Shown here: positions 12,858 through 23,838 of the stretch, one piece after another
Layout of the letters: the number at the start of each line of letters is the position of its first letter
How positions within the stretch are numbered: position 1 is the first letter of the stretch
Assembly (NCBI GenBank): GCA_024704765.1
Contig: JAKMXF010000244.1
Location: 487,905-551,904 of the forward strand
From: Oopsacas minuta
Lineage: Eukaryota > Porifera > Hexactinellida > Lyssacinosida > Leucopsacidae
DNA length: 64,000 nucleotides
Reading direction: 5' to 3'
Notes under the pieces: model-generated
What the model saw: the letters and a program-made list of their open reading frames with translations, nothing else
Database searches by the model: none
Told to the model about the DNA's origin: nothing
Translations under genes and position numbers: made by a program

Positions 12858-13313
12858 AATTACAAAACTAGTCTGCAGAGATTGGAATTTTGGATTATCT
12901 TCTAGTACGCTCACTGTTCATTGCATAATTGTATAAAATATTTCAATTTTTTTGTCCAATTTTTCGAACCTCAAAATTGAAATCTTTGCAACTCTTGTTA
13001 CCATAGATCTTTGAAAAATTTCAGTTCTAAAAAATAAACAATGTGGGCTGTAGAGGGGATGCGGAAAATACAAAAAAGCGAGTCATATCAATACCGAGCC
13101 ATATAATATTTAGTGGGCAGAGTAAAGTGGAGAATATGATAGCATACAGTAGATACCGGATAATTTAAGACATTTTTCCGCGAAAAATTGTTAAATATAT
13201 ACAACGGTCAATACGCTAAAACACAAAATTTTAGACATTCAATGTATGAAACTTTGTGTCAATTGTAACCTGTTGAAAACTATCCGATTTTAACTGTATA
13301 TGTAAATGGTTAC

Positions 13314-16300
13314 CTTTACGAGATTTGGTAAGAAGTTGATTGATAAAATCAAGTAATTTATCGCCTAAAGGAAGTATCGAAATAAGCATGAATTGGCAAG
13401 TTGAAGTTGGTAATATGGTCCCTCCTGTTGAAATAGCGTTTGCAAGCACCAATAATTTATCACATCTTTCTTCAATAGACTTTTCCTCTTCACCGGCATA
13501 TCCTAACATAGCATAGTCAAAGTATGCATAAATTATTTCCTGATTCAAAAATATTGAGGAATGTAATTGAGATACCATAATTGAAGTTTCATCAATTGAG
13601 TTTTCTTTTTGGTAGATCAATAGATCGGCAAATGTATTGATTGAAGAAGTAAGGCACTGCCGAAATTCAGGATAAATCGGGAGGAAGAGAGGGGAAAAAA
13701 AGTTAAAACTGGGAGAATTCTCTAGAATATTACACATTATACGATATATGCAAACATCCTTAACTGAATGAATTATGATGTCGTAGTAAGTGTGTAGAAC
13801 CAAATTTGCATTACAGAAATAACGAAGATTCGGCAGACCAATGAGCTCAAATGATTTCTGTAAAAGTAGCGAAGTTGAGGCATTAGATATCAACTTATAA
13901 AATTTCTTTGAAATGAAATGGTCAATAGTGCACTGGGGGGGTAGTGATAATAAGGGAGCTCGGTGGATTAATGAAGATATCTCCGGTAAAAAGCTTGATA
14001 ATATATCTTCATCGCAACCCCATTTGATTAGACTTTGAATTAAAGAAGAAGTGGTAGAAATACAGTGCTTAAACATAGGAGCAAGACTATTTAATGGATC
14101 AACAGAAAGGGATGCTACATATTGTTCCAATATATCATTCAACGAATGCTTGTTCTCTAAGAAATTCGCACCTAACAGACTAATTTCATCGAAACAAGAG
14201 AGGGAAATTTGTTGATAAGAATCATAAACTCGCATTGAAGATTCGTTTAATGATGCATCGAAGAGATGGAGATTAGGTGATGGAGGAAAGTGCGTTAAAT
14301 CTTTACTACTAGATTCTACAGTACACGTACTCAGCAAGCAATAAATTATATCAAAATTTCCAGGGGAATCAATTATGAAGTATCTTGTACATAAATCAGA
14401 TAAGAAATCAATAAACTTAAGTACTAATGGAATCAAACGGACAGAAACATCAGAGATAATAAATTGGGGCAAAGAAGAATGTAACATAGAAGATTCGAAA
14501 AAGGAAGCTTCCGGTTCATTGGGCTTTTGAATATTGACTATATCCCCACAATTCAAATCAACGTTACTATTATCGTAGGGAAATGAAATTTGATTTTCAT
14601 CACTAGCCAAGGTATCGATAGGCTTTTCAGTTTCAAGGGTTTGACAAGAAGTGGATATTGTAGGATCGTTTCCAAACCTTTGACGATCTACAATGACCAC
14701 GACTGTCTGATCCACTATTTCAGAATCCACTTCCTTGCCTGAAAATAGAGTTGATCCAAGAATACTATTAGCGGCTAGTTTTTTCAGAGAATTTAGTGTT
14801 TCAAATAACTTAAACATAATAGAAGTTGAAACAAGCAACAACTGAAAAAGTGAAAGTGTATTAGAAGTTGTGACGGTAGAAAAGAAATTTTCGGCAAGTT
14901 GTATAACATCAATCGGACGAAGAAAGTTTTGATATCGCATTTCCTCTTTGAAAATAAATTCAGCAGTTGGAAGTTTGTAAGCTCCTTCACGAATATTTCC
15001 TTTCATTGAAACAGAATTTGACGGTAAATTTAAGGAAATCAATTTATAAGTATCCAATGCAGTAGTAATGGTTTGAATACTGGAAGGTTTAAGGTCTGGG
15101 AGTGGAAGATAAGAAAGAATGTTCTTTATAGATTCATATCGATAATGAAAAAGGTGAGGAAAATAATACTTTTTGTTAGAAGAAACAGTTATCGCCTCAA
15201 TGTTATAAGTAAGATTCAATAACTCTGAATATATTTCTAAATATTGAATAGAATAATTTGAATGAAAATTACATAGAGTAGGCAAGCTATTAATATCCAC
15301 CTTTAGATCCGTCCTATCAAGTATTTCATACAATATAGGGATGGAATCAGGAAATGGCAGTGTAAATTCATCACAGTATTTGGAAATATAATGTTTAAAC
15401 GGAATGTCCAAAGAGGAAGTTGGAATATTTCCGGGTTGGGAAATTTTAGAATTATTTTGGAAACAAGCATTGATCAAGTTATATAGGCTATGGTAAGGCG
15501 AAGTTAAAAAGAAAACAAAATATTCTAACAGTAAAACAAGACGACATGAAGCCAAAATAGAAGATAGATTGTGAATATTAATCTTTGAGAAACCAAGAAT
15601 CAATCGTATAACCCTAACGAGTAATGATAATCTATACTCAAGAGGAACAGACGAGAAAGTAAAGAGAAATAATTGAATATGTAAGAAATTCACATCGTCA
15701 GTAGGGTGATCTTCACTGATGACAGAAATCTTGCGTTCTAAACTATCAATAAAAGAGGTCAAAAATCGTATGGAAAAATGATCACTTGAAGTAACCTGGT
15801 TATTCATATGATATAATATTGTCTTGGACAGTACAAAAAGCATGGTTTCTGATAAGAAGAGTGGCCATTTTTCGAATTTGAAACCAATTTTTTCCATAAA
15901 ATATATCTGAAATTTATTATCAAAAGAACCAGAAAATAAGAAATGGTGGAAAGTAGATTGTAAATTGATAGAAAAGTTAGGAAAATCTTCACTAAGATTA
16001 AATTTACTCTCAAAATTATAATTTTCAACTTCCATAAATAGAAAGCACAAAGCAGACACATGTGAATGACTTAATTCATGTTTCAAAAAGGTTTGCAGAA
16101 TAGCACAATGTGAAACCATAAAGATATGTTGAAGAAGGTTTAAAATATCACAACAAAATTTCAAGAAGTACGAAGGTAAATCCGAAAAAGCAACACGACA
16201 ATAATATTCAGATGAGACAACTGGGTCAAAAATAGAGAAATCTACAAAAGGATGGATATTTGAAGCATTTTCTCGATATGTGGGAACATTTGGAGGAGGA

Positions 16301-16870
16301 AGAGGTATTAAATGCGTGAGAACGCGAGAAATTTCAAATAGGTTAGAAAAATAAGTTAAGCAATGGCTAGTAATCAAAGGGAGAGGTGTTAACGAAAAGC
16401 ACTCTGGTCTATGAGTATTAGCGTATATTGGTAGACATTTGGCTAGTAATTGAATTTCATGAAACAAAGTCTCCTGGCATCTAACAAAACCATCAATAAT
16501 TGGAATATTTGAAGTTAAAAGAAATATAAAGACATCTTGTATACTTTCTTTAATAGAATTATCGGTCAGATTTGGAGATATACGCTCCCCACTCTTCATG
16601 GTTTGATTACACTCGAATAAAAATGAAAACACAGATGAAGCAAATGACTTGGTGTAAGAATTGATAAGAAAGGAAAATAAAATTGAGATAAGAGGAATCT
16701 GGTCCACAAGGTAATTAAAACGAGAGCGTGGAGTAGAAAAATCAAATATATCAGCTTCATCAAAAAGACACAAATCATGAGAAAGGGAATTATCTTGTGA
16801 AATTTCAGTAATGATATTACGAACTGAAGAAATAACCCAATATCCAATTTCAACTGTCTGAGGAGAAAGC
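13314..16870 (-). CDS. UBR4: UBR4-like, exon 4 (3.56 kb)
   Basis: This single open exon of about 1185 codons is the largest intact ORF in the window. The acceptor is TATATTTCTAG|G (exon starts 16870) and the donor AAAG|GTAACC (last base 13314). A stop follows about 80 nt beyond the donor if it is not spliced. Blocks match human UBR4 in order. Near the start, YLVDQIPLISILFSFLINSY compares with LIDSVPLMNLLLTLLSTSY. About 200 codons further on, LKFCCDILNLLQHIF...LSHSHVSALCFLFMEV compares with LGLASNILNFITSSM...LSEHHMATLASIIKEV. Then come KWPLFLSETMLFVLSKTIL and the HIQLFLFTF segment. The C-terminal end reaches the region just before the WLSRCK motif of the next exon. It is Leu/Ile/Phe/Ser-rich and all-helical, with no transmembrane role suspected despite its hydrophobicity. 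I see no internal stop or frameshift, in sharp contrast to the neighbouring transposon ORFs. Confidence 0.85.
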
Positions 16871-18239
16871 CTAGAAATATAGAAATATAAACATAGTCAA
16901 AGCATTCTACGTACACTAGGGTAGCCAGCGGATATTTCTCCACTATTAAATTACTTTATTACCTTGCTCAAATAATTCAAGGTTAAACCGCTCCACTCAA
17001 ATAGTTGTTCAACCAAATATTGGGTGGAAAATAGTTGACAACAATAATTTTGTTGAATAGTATATTCGATTATATTTGGCCTACTAAAATACGGCTATAC
17101 ATGCTGCCACTCATGTTACTTCTAAGAGTCCTTTTTGTAATCCTCATAAAAGAAACATTAGGCCTCCAATGTTTCCGATTTGAACCGTCTTAGGATAATC
17201 AATTCAAGGAATCAATCAAGGCTAATTAGAAAGTTCAAACGGCCAACCTATATCTTGTTTAGGCACGAATATGCAATGGCGTCATAATTTATACATCTCG
17301 AGTGTTGTTTCAACATCCTGGAAACTGGGAAAATATTCACTACATTTAATCGAGCTCTTGAACTAATAATATTGCCCGTTCGGACTTTTTGAATTTAAAA
17401 GTAAAACAGAAAAAAGGTTTAGACATATAAACGGACTACAAATATTCACCCAGACTATAATCAATGGGTCTGTGTTACTCCATTATGTATATTCCCGAAT
17501 GTGTAGAGCATATCTCGTTGACTTGTTAGAATTTTAATATGTGTGGCAGAAGTGTCACACTACTAGAATATTGGCACCAGAATGGGATACAGTATGAAAA
17601 TCATTGAGATTTTCTAAACTGACTAGCAAATGATTGTATAGTTGGAAAGAATTCGATAATTGCAACATTTTTGTTCATATACCAAGTTGTGCAATCGTAT
17701 TAGTTATGTGCCCCCTCTATGACATGTGACACAAAATAGTAAATGCCAAGAAGTCAACGAGATATGCTCTACACAATTCGAAGTATACATAATGGGGTAA
17801 CACAGAGCCGTAGAATTTATATATGCTATCAGAATTGGTCCATCTCATTTGATTTTTATGCAATTATGAATGAATATGTACTTGGGCTGGTTCTCTATAA
17901 ATTGCAAAAACGTGGATAAAAAATATAAAAAATAAACATGTCCATGGATATAGACAAGAAAATGTTACCAAACCCATTCGTAGAGTTTTTCAGGTATATT
18001 ATAGTATGGATATTCAAGTATTCGCCGTATAGCCAGGATATGCGATTGTACATTTAGTCGTGATGAAATAATTATGTTTCGGTAATTGTATGCTGGAGAC
18101 TAAAAAAGTACTTACATCAATTATGCATTAGGGAGAATTCCATTCCAAATGATGACCATATATATGTTATGAGTTAGTATACCTCACAAGATGTCTTTAG
18201 TAATGTAGTTAGTAGGCCCCTCTTTGTAGCGGCAGTGGC
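16871..18239. other. UBR4 intron 3, right end
   Basis: Intronic AT-rich DNA between exon 4 and the gypsy element. It contains the foldback element at 17468-17808 and no ORF I can support. Confidence 0.5.
17468..17808. mobile_element. Foldback / MITE with about 60-bp inverted arms
   Basis: The left arm 17468-17527 (from TCTGTGTTACTCCATTATGT to GAGCATATCTCGTTGACTTG) is repeated inverted at 17750-17808. The best-conserved stretch is GTGTAGAGCATATCTCGTTG and its exact inverse. Inner sequences (GTGTCACAC near 17553, GTGACACA near 17726) continue the symmetry. No coding sequence lies between the arms. The arms are too long for a typical pogo MITE; the superfamily is undetermined. Confidence 0.75.
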
Positions 18240-21200
18240 AACGATGGAGAATGCAGCCGGTAAACTGTTGCAAAACTGTCAAACATGGTAGACTTGAAGG
18301 GAAAGTCGTATTGGGGCAGTTTCTAAAGACACCCTGGAAGAAGCATTTACTTACCTAAAGGAACGACTACGCCAAGAGGAAGACATCTTTGACTCGACAG
18401 CAAGCTTTCGTAGCATGACATGGATTGCAGGAGAGCGAGTCCAAGACTTCTCTGTCAGGTACATTGAGGAAGCTGTAATAGCTGGGATAAATGCGAAGAC
18501 TGCGTGCGTGTTTATGGTATCACAAGTACTCCCGGGAGTACGCCCCAAACTAAATACTGGGTTAAGGTTTAGGGTGACGGACTTGATTCCGACAGAGGGC
18601 TACAGAATAGTACAAATACTTCGAAAAACTCGAGCGGAAAATAGTATCCCACTGGATCAGGGATGGGCATACAACGTAGTCATGACAAGGCCTCTTGGGT
18701 AGAAACCACACTAGAAGAAATCGAAAGTGACGGGTCGGCTCTCAAGTGGTTACCCCTCCGAGTGTTCAAAGCTTCAGTCCAAGAGCATGCAATCAACGGT
18801 ATCCCAAATGACAAGAACAGATCGTCTGAAATGATATGCCTGTGGATCGAGCAATCATTTAATCAATAGATGTCCTGACAAACGTTGCTATGTTTGCGGA
18901 GAGGCTGGCCGTAGACCGTTTAATTGTCTCAATAAGTCGAGAAGACAGATGAAAAAAGGGGAGTGTAGGTATCGACAGGGGGAAGAATCAATTACGATTC
19001 TAGTCGGAATTGGATCTCAGGATTTAGCTGCAATGTTGGATACAGGTACAAAACTAAGTGTCATGGAACTCGAGACTGCATCTCATTATTAATTGACTAG
19101 GAGTATTGTACCTTCGACTAACAAAGTTTATGGATTGTGCGATAACCGGGTATGAGTATGTGGCTATGTCGACGCACCTATCCAATTGGGAACTCCGAAC
19201 CAGTGGTGGAACGAATCCAGGTCCTTGAGAGCAAAGAGCCACTTCTACTTCTAGGTATAAATTTCATGGAGCAACACGGAGCCATAACGTTTGACTGGGA
19301 TAACCGACGTATTAAACTTGGACGAATATGGATTCCAATAGAAGACTCTCTCAGGGGGGCACGGCACTGACGCGGCCCAGAGTCGCGAGGCAAGAGGAAG
19401 TGACGGCAACAGGGGCGAAATCGCTTTAAAGACTTATCAATTTCAACTTAGATGCTAGTTGCGTGTCCCAGTTCTAGGATTTGATTACTGAGACGAGTTC
19501 CTTTTCACGAGACATCACAAACGTCTGTGTCTATGCAAACTCAACGAATTCTAACCTATTTTGACAGAATATGCACGACCTCAGGGGTCACAAGCCAAAC
19601 GCATCCTCCCCACTGGGAGTCTGAAATTTCTAGGCAACTTGAGGAAATAATTACGACAGACCCCATGTTTGTAGACCGAGCAGATCTCCATGGTCCTCTA
19701 ATGTGATGATGATCAACAAAAGAGTTGGGACCTTACGATTTGGCATTGACTACCGTGAACTGAATGCATTTAATAAGAAAGATGTTACAGTTGATACTCA
19801 GTCGATATTCGACAAATTCGCCGGTAATCATTACTAGGGATGGGACGGAGCTCCGCGTAACTTTTCAGCTCCGTCTTTACATCCGCATCCGCGGATGTGG
19901 GAAATCTCACATCCATCCCATCCCTAATCATTACTTCTCAAAAATTAGACATTGCCTCAGCATATTGGACTATTCCAGTTAACCCCCAGGATGTCGAAAA
20001 GACAGCTTTACACCGCCAAATGGTATGTATGAAATGCTGGTGATACCCTTGGGTTTGTGCAAAGCACCCGCCACATTTCAGAGAGTGATGGACAAGACAT
20101 CCGATGGAGCTCCCAACTGCGAGAGGTATGTTGACGATATACTAATCTTTTCGCCCACATTTGAAGAACACCTCCAACACTTGAGGATAGCCTTCCAGGG
20201 TCTTGATGCCGCCAGTCTCCAATTGTGAAAGGACAAGTGTGAACTTGGTCTCGGGAATTCGAGTTCTTAGGTCACCGGATATGAAGTACGGGCAGAAATC
20301 CAACGCCTGATTATATCCACAAGTTAGAGAACTTTCCTCACCCGACAACAGTCATGAGTTACAAAGATTCCTAGGTACTGTTAACTCCAATCGTTGCTAC
20401 ATGAAGGACTTGCCTGGGATTGCTGAGCTACTATATGCTCTTCTAAAGAAAAGAAAATGTTGGAGATGGGACGAACGATGCTGTGAAGCATTTGAGAGAC
20501 TTCGATCACAGTTAGTGAAAGAACATGTATCTTATGCGTATCCGGACTGGCGAGCGGAGTTCTACGTACAAGTTGACGCAAGTAGTAGAGGAGTAGCAGC
20601 AGTATTACCACAGCTAGATATGGAAACTAAGAAACTTCGACCTATTCAGTTCAGAAAATTACTCAGCCTGCCAGTGGAGATGTGGGCATTGGTGGCAGAT
20701 TGCCGTAATGGTCGGAATACTTAAAGGGCGCTTCAAGTGTTACTCTAATGACCGACCACTGTCCTCTAAAGTAGCTCAAATCACAGAAAGATCAAAGCAC
20801 ACGTATGCTCGCTGGTTAATGGAGCTCCAGGAACTACCCTTCAGAATTGAGTATCAGCCAGGTAACGAGAATCAAGTTGGGGGACTACCTGAGTCGCAAA
20901 CCAGGGATGAGCTTTGATGAAGACATCAACCTGGAGGAAGAATTTGAGCAGTAATTTTCAGGTGGCGAGTAAAACGGAAATCTATCGAACAATTGTGGGA
21001 CAGAAATTGTACCCAGTTATCGTTGATGGTTTAGCTCAGTTAGATCAGGGTGTAAGAGTTAAAACTGGACAGCTGAAAAAAGATAGACTCACTGCTGTAG
21101 GGGGAGTTTTGCTGTTTGGGAATCGGCTTGTAGTTCCAAAGCATCACCAGAGCGAAGTTATTGAAATAGTTCATTCACAACATCACATTGGCCAAGCTGC

Positions 21201-21900
21201 GACCCTCCGTTCGCAGCTGAGGAATTTCTTTTGGTTGAATATGGCTCGCGAAGTGAAGTCCTTTGTCGTGGATGTTCAGTATAACAAAGAGGAAAACACA
21301 AAACTCGAGCACGGGAGCCTATGTGCGAAATGGATATTGGGGAGAAAATTCCCGGTGAAGCAAGCGATGGATATTGGGACGCTTCCCTGGACCAACGATG
21401 AATGCTCGGGGTACAGATACTTTCTATTGATGGTCGAACTTTCTACACGATATGTTGAGATCCTACGGTTAAAAGACCAGGAAATGTGTACGCTACTGAA
21501 TGCCTTTGTACAGCGTTGGGTATACAGGGATTTTGGCCAAAAGACAGGGATAGATAAGAGGGGGATTACAGCTTATCATCCACAATGCGATTGTATGATG
21601 GAAAGAAATATTGGCCTCGTGAAGCAGGTCACAAGGTGCTTCCAGATGGACCGCCATCTACCAAAAGGTTCCTTGCCAAATTTACTTTCGGAGGTCAGTT
21701 TCCACATTAATCGAATGATTAATAGCACCAGCCGCCTTCGCCACACATATTCCATTTGGACATGAGCCTCTCTCTCTCTCTCGAATGGACTCTTGGTGCT
21801 GGACCTTGGATAAGTCTAAAGATATTCGCACGGAGATTATCTACAAACGCTCAGTAGGCAACAAGAAGAACATCAAGAATTAGCTGCCAGAATATATTCA
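18240..21900 (+). mobile_element. Ty3/gypsy retrotransposon, decayed internal region
   Basis: The domain order is that of a Ty3/gypsy pol polyprotein. Gag-like segment 18340-18870 (ERLRQEEDIF, VQDFSVRYIEE); knuckle remnant 18890 (CYVCGEAG, its His replaced); protease LDTGTKLSVM near 19036. Reverse transcriptase: GIDYRELNAF (19743), PLGLCKAPATFQRVMD (20050), YVDD (20127-20138). RNase H with VDASSRGVAAVL (20570). Integrase 20914-21765, with the HHxxxxH-type zinc part, an Asp-bearing core MDIGTLPW and a late ERNIGLVKQ segment. Sequence between the second and third catalytic areas is missing around 21540. Stops and shifts split every domain. I find no LTR on either side. The 3' end stops at about 21900 against RAG1-like copy 2, and a MITE interrupts the RT. 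It lies within UBR4 intron 3, antisense to the gene. Confidence 0.88.
19835..19926. mobile_element. 92-bp hAT MITE inside gypsy reverse transcriptase
   Basis: The ends are TAGGGATGGGA and its inverse TCCCATCCCTA. It is flanked by a perfect 8-bp target duplication ATCATTAC (19827-19834 and 19927-19934). Its right half, with CATCCGCATCCGCGGAT and AAATCTCACA, is nearly identical to the right end of the transposase-bearing hAT at 56896-59171. It is therefore a deletion derivative of that family. It splits the RT coding sequence between FDKFAGNH and HYFSK. Confidence 0.93.
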
Positions 21901-21904
21901 GAAG

Positions 21905-23530
21905 AACCTATCGAGTGAGCGGAGGAGGCACAACAAGGGAAGAAGTTAGAGTCACTTCTAAATTGTATACGAAAAGTAGCTACAATTGATGAGACTTCTG
22001 AAATCACCATCTATCCCTAGCAATGCAGTTTTTAGCTAATGAAATCGACAATCGTGAAACAGCCTTATTACTAAATCAATAGTTTATGACTGAAATCCTA
22101 GAAAAAAAGAGGCAAAATCGTTCAAGTTGACAAGTCGATATTTTTCTAGATCTATAAATTGGAAGGCGGAAGTTCACACAATAATAACGCTAGCTGTTGC
22201 TCCCGAATGTTGCGAATTTTCCTTCTTTTAACAAAAATGTTGACTATACATAGAGATACCATCATTTCACGACCTTACATCTATATTTAACCAATCCTTC
22301 AATACCAATCGGAGGCATGTACTTCTCATATTCTATTTGTAAAACAAATCATTGAAAGAATCATAAGTATACTTGATTCACCACCATCTGACCAAGCAAA
22401 TCAATTTTATTTCAGAATGGCAGATTGACTGGATGTCCCGGGAAATTCATATCATATATATTCAAGACTCAAGAGTGTACCAATACGGCAACATAGAATC
22501 AGATTTTGTTCTGTTTGAACCGCTCTCTATTGCTACACTATTGGGAGAAATTATTTGGAAAAACATTAATGCCAACTCAACTTTTTATAAGACAAGAGAA
22601 TGGGAAGAAAACATTCGTAATCTCATGAATGAAATCATAAATCATGATACAGAAAACTTGAACGATTCTGGTATTTATCTTGATAATGGCAAACATGTCA
22701 AAGTAGGTATTCTGCGCACCATGTTTGAACGTTTCAACATAAAACATCAACTTATTTCAATAGATGGTTTAACCTCTCGATCTATCATCTGCATTCAGGA
22801 AAATATCGTTGATCTCCAACATCTCTACACATCAAAGAATTAATGGTGTTTGTACGAAAGATAGTTCAAGAAAATCAGCTACAAAAATACCAAGCAGATC
22901 CAAGGGAGCGGAACAACTTCTACTGGAACTATTGATATAATGAGAGCTCTCGGAAGAATTGAAGTTTGTTGAATGTGTTTTAGATCTAAATGAAATTCAG
23001 CATAGATCAACCAATTCTGATAGGTAAGTCAACACAGAAAAGCTTGGTGAATTGAGTCAAGAAACTTAACTCCTAATCTTGGACACATATCCATGGGTCA
23101 ACATAACTCCAAGATTACAAAAAATATTGGCTCATTCTCGAGAACTAATAAGTGTTTGTAACTCAAGCTACAGTCTCAAAAGCTTCTCGGAAGAAGGTTT
23201 AGAAGCTTGTAATAAACAAGTTAGGCATACAGATAAACTTTATCCTGAAACAATAGCTTCGAGACAAACACAATAGATATTTCTGCGCGACTAGCCTCTG
23301 AGAGCGATCCAGTTTGTTGACTCGAAACCACTGATTTGAGAAAAATGTAGCCAATGTAGTCATATGAAAAGATCGAAGTGTTGTGGAGAAGAGTTGAAAT
23401 TCAATTCTTGTATTGATGACCGTATCTATCCTCTAAAGTCTAAAGAAAAGTCTTTAGGTTATCGAACTTATGTATTTAGGGAAATATTGCAAATTCCACC
23501 TAACTACAGTTTCCAAAACTTAGTATAAAT
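21905..23530 (+). pseudogene. RAG1-like transposase, copy 2 (5'-truncated)
   Basis: Homology to copy 1 begins abruptly at 21910 (QQGKKLESLLNCIRKVATID; copy 1 has QQRTRLSSLLECIKSL), directly after the gypsy fragment. The first acidic block survives as D*LDGCPG (Asp codon 22432, with a stop two codons before). The second block reads MFERF (22721), so the Asp of MFDGK is Glu. A HILAHSRELISVC-like stretch corresponds to the HKFLAHAHQFIER block of copy 3. The third acidic block SFSEEGLEACNKQVRHTDK lies in 23079-23276. A CSQCSHMKRSKCC motif follows near 23350. Many stops and shifts; clearly dead. Terminal repeats were not found. The 5' truncation may be a deletion that also removed the gypsy 3' end. 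Confidence 0.75.
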
Positions 23531-23838
23531 AGTTTAGAGTCAAGGAATCTTAATGAAAACTAATATAAACTGATCAACAGTAATATTTTTGTGGACAATA
23601 ACCTAGATTCTGGTTTTCTAGAGGAATAGGTAGTGAAATGCCATGTGAAAAATTCGGTAAACTTTGATGAAGTCATAATTTCGAAAATATGACTCTTAGG
23701 AAAAATTTCTGCATTCATTCAATTGAAAACATGGTAACTTATAGGTACATAATACATTTGGTATGGATATCTTGTACCAAATTACATAATTCCTACCATC
23801 TGCCATTATAAACCACTGTCAAATTATATTATACAAGG
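23531..23838. other. Spacer, nothing recognised
   Basis: AT-rich sequence between RAG1-like copy 2 and the hAT element. It may include the unrecognised 3' tail of copy 2. Confidence 0.4.

Larger units (their letters stand above)
10631..13313. other. UBR4 intron 4, right part, with short repeats
   Basis: Intronic DNA between RAG1-like copy 1 and UBR4 exon 4. Apart from the two inverted pairs of a short repeat (listed separately) I see no gene. Minus-strand frames at 11811-12190 and 12404-12682 show no family resemblance. Confidence 0.45.
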
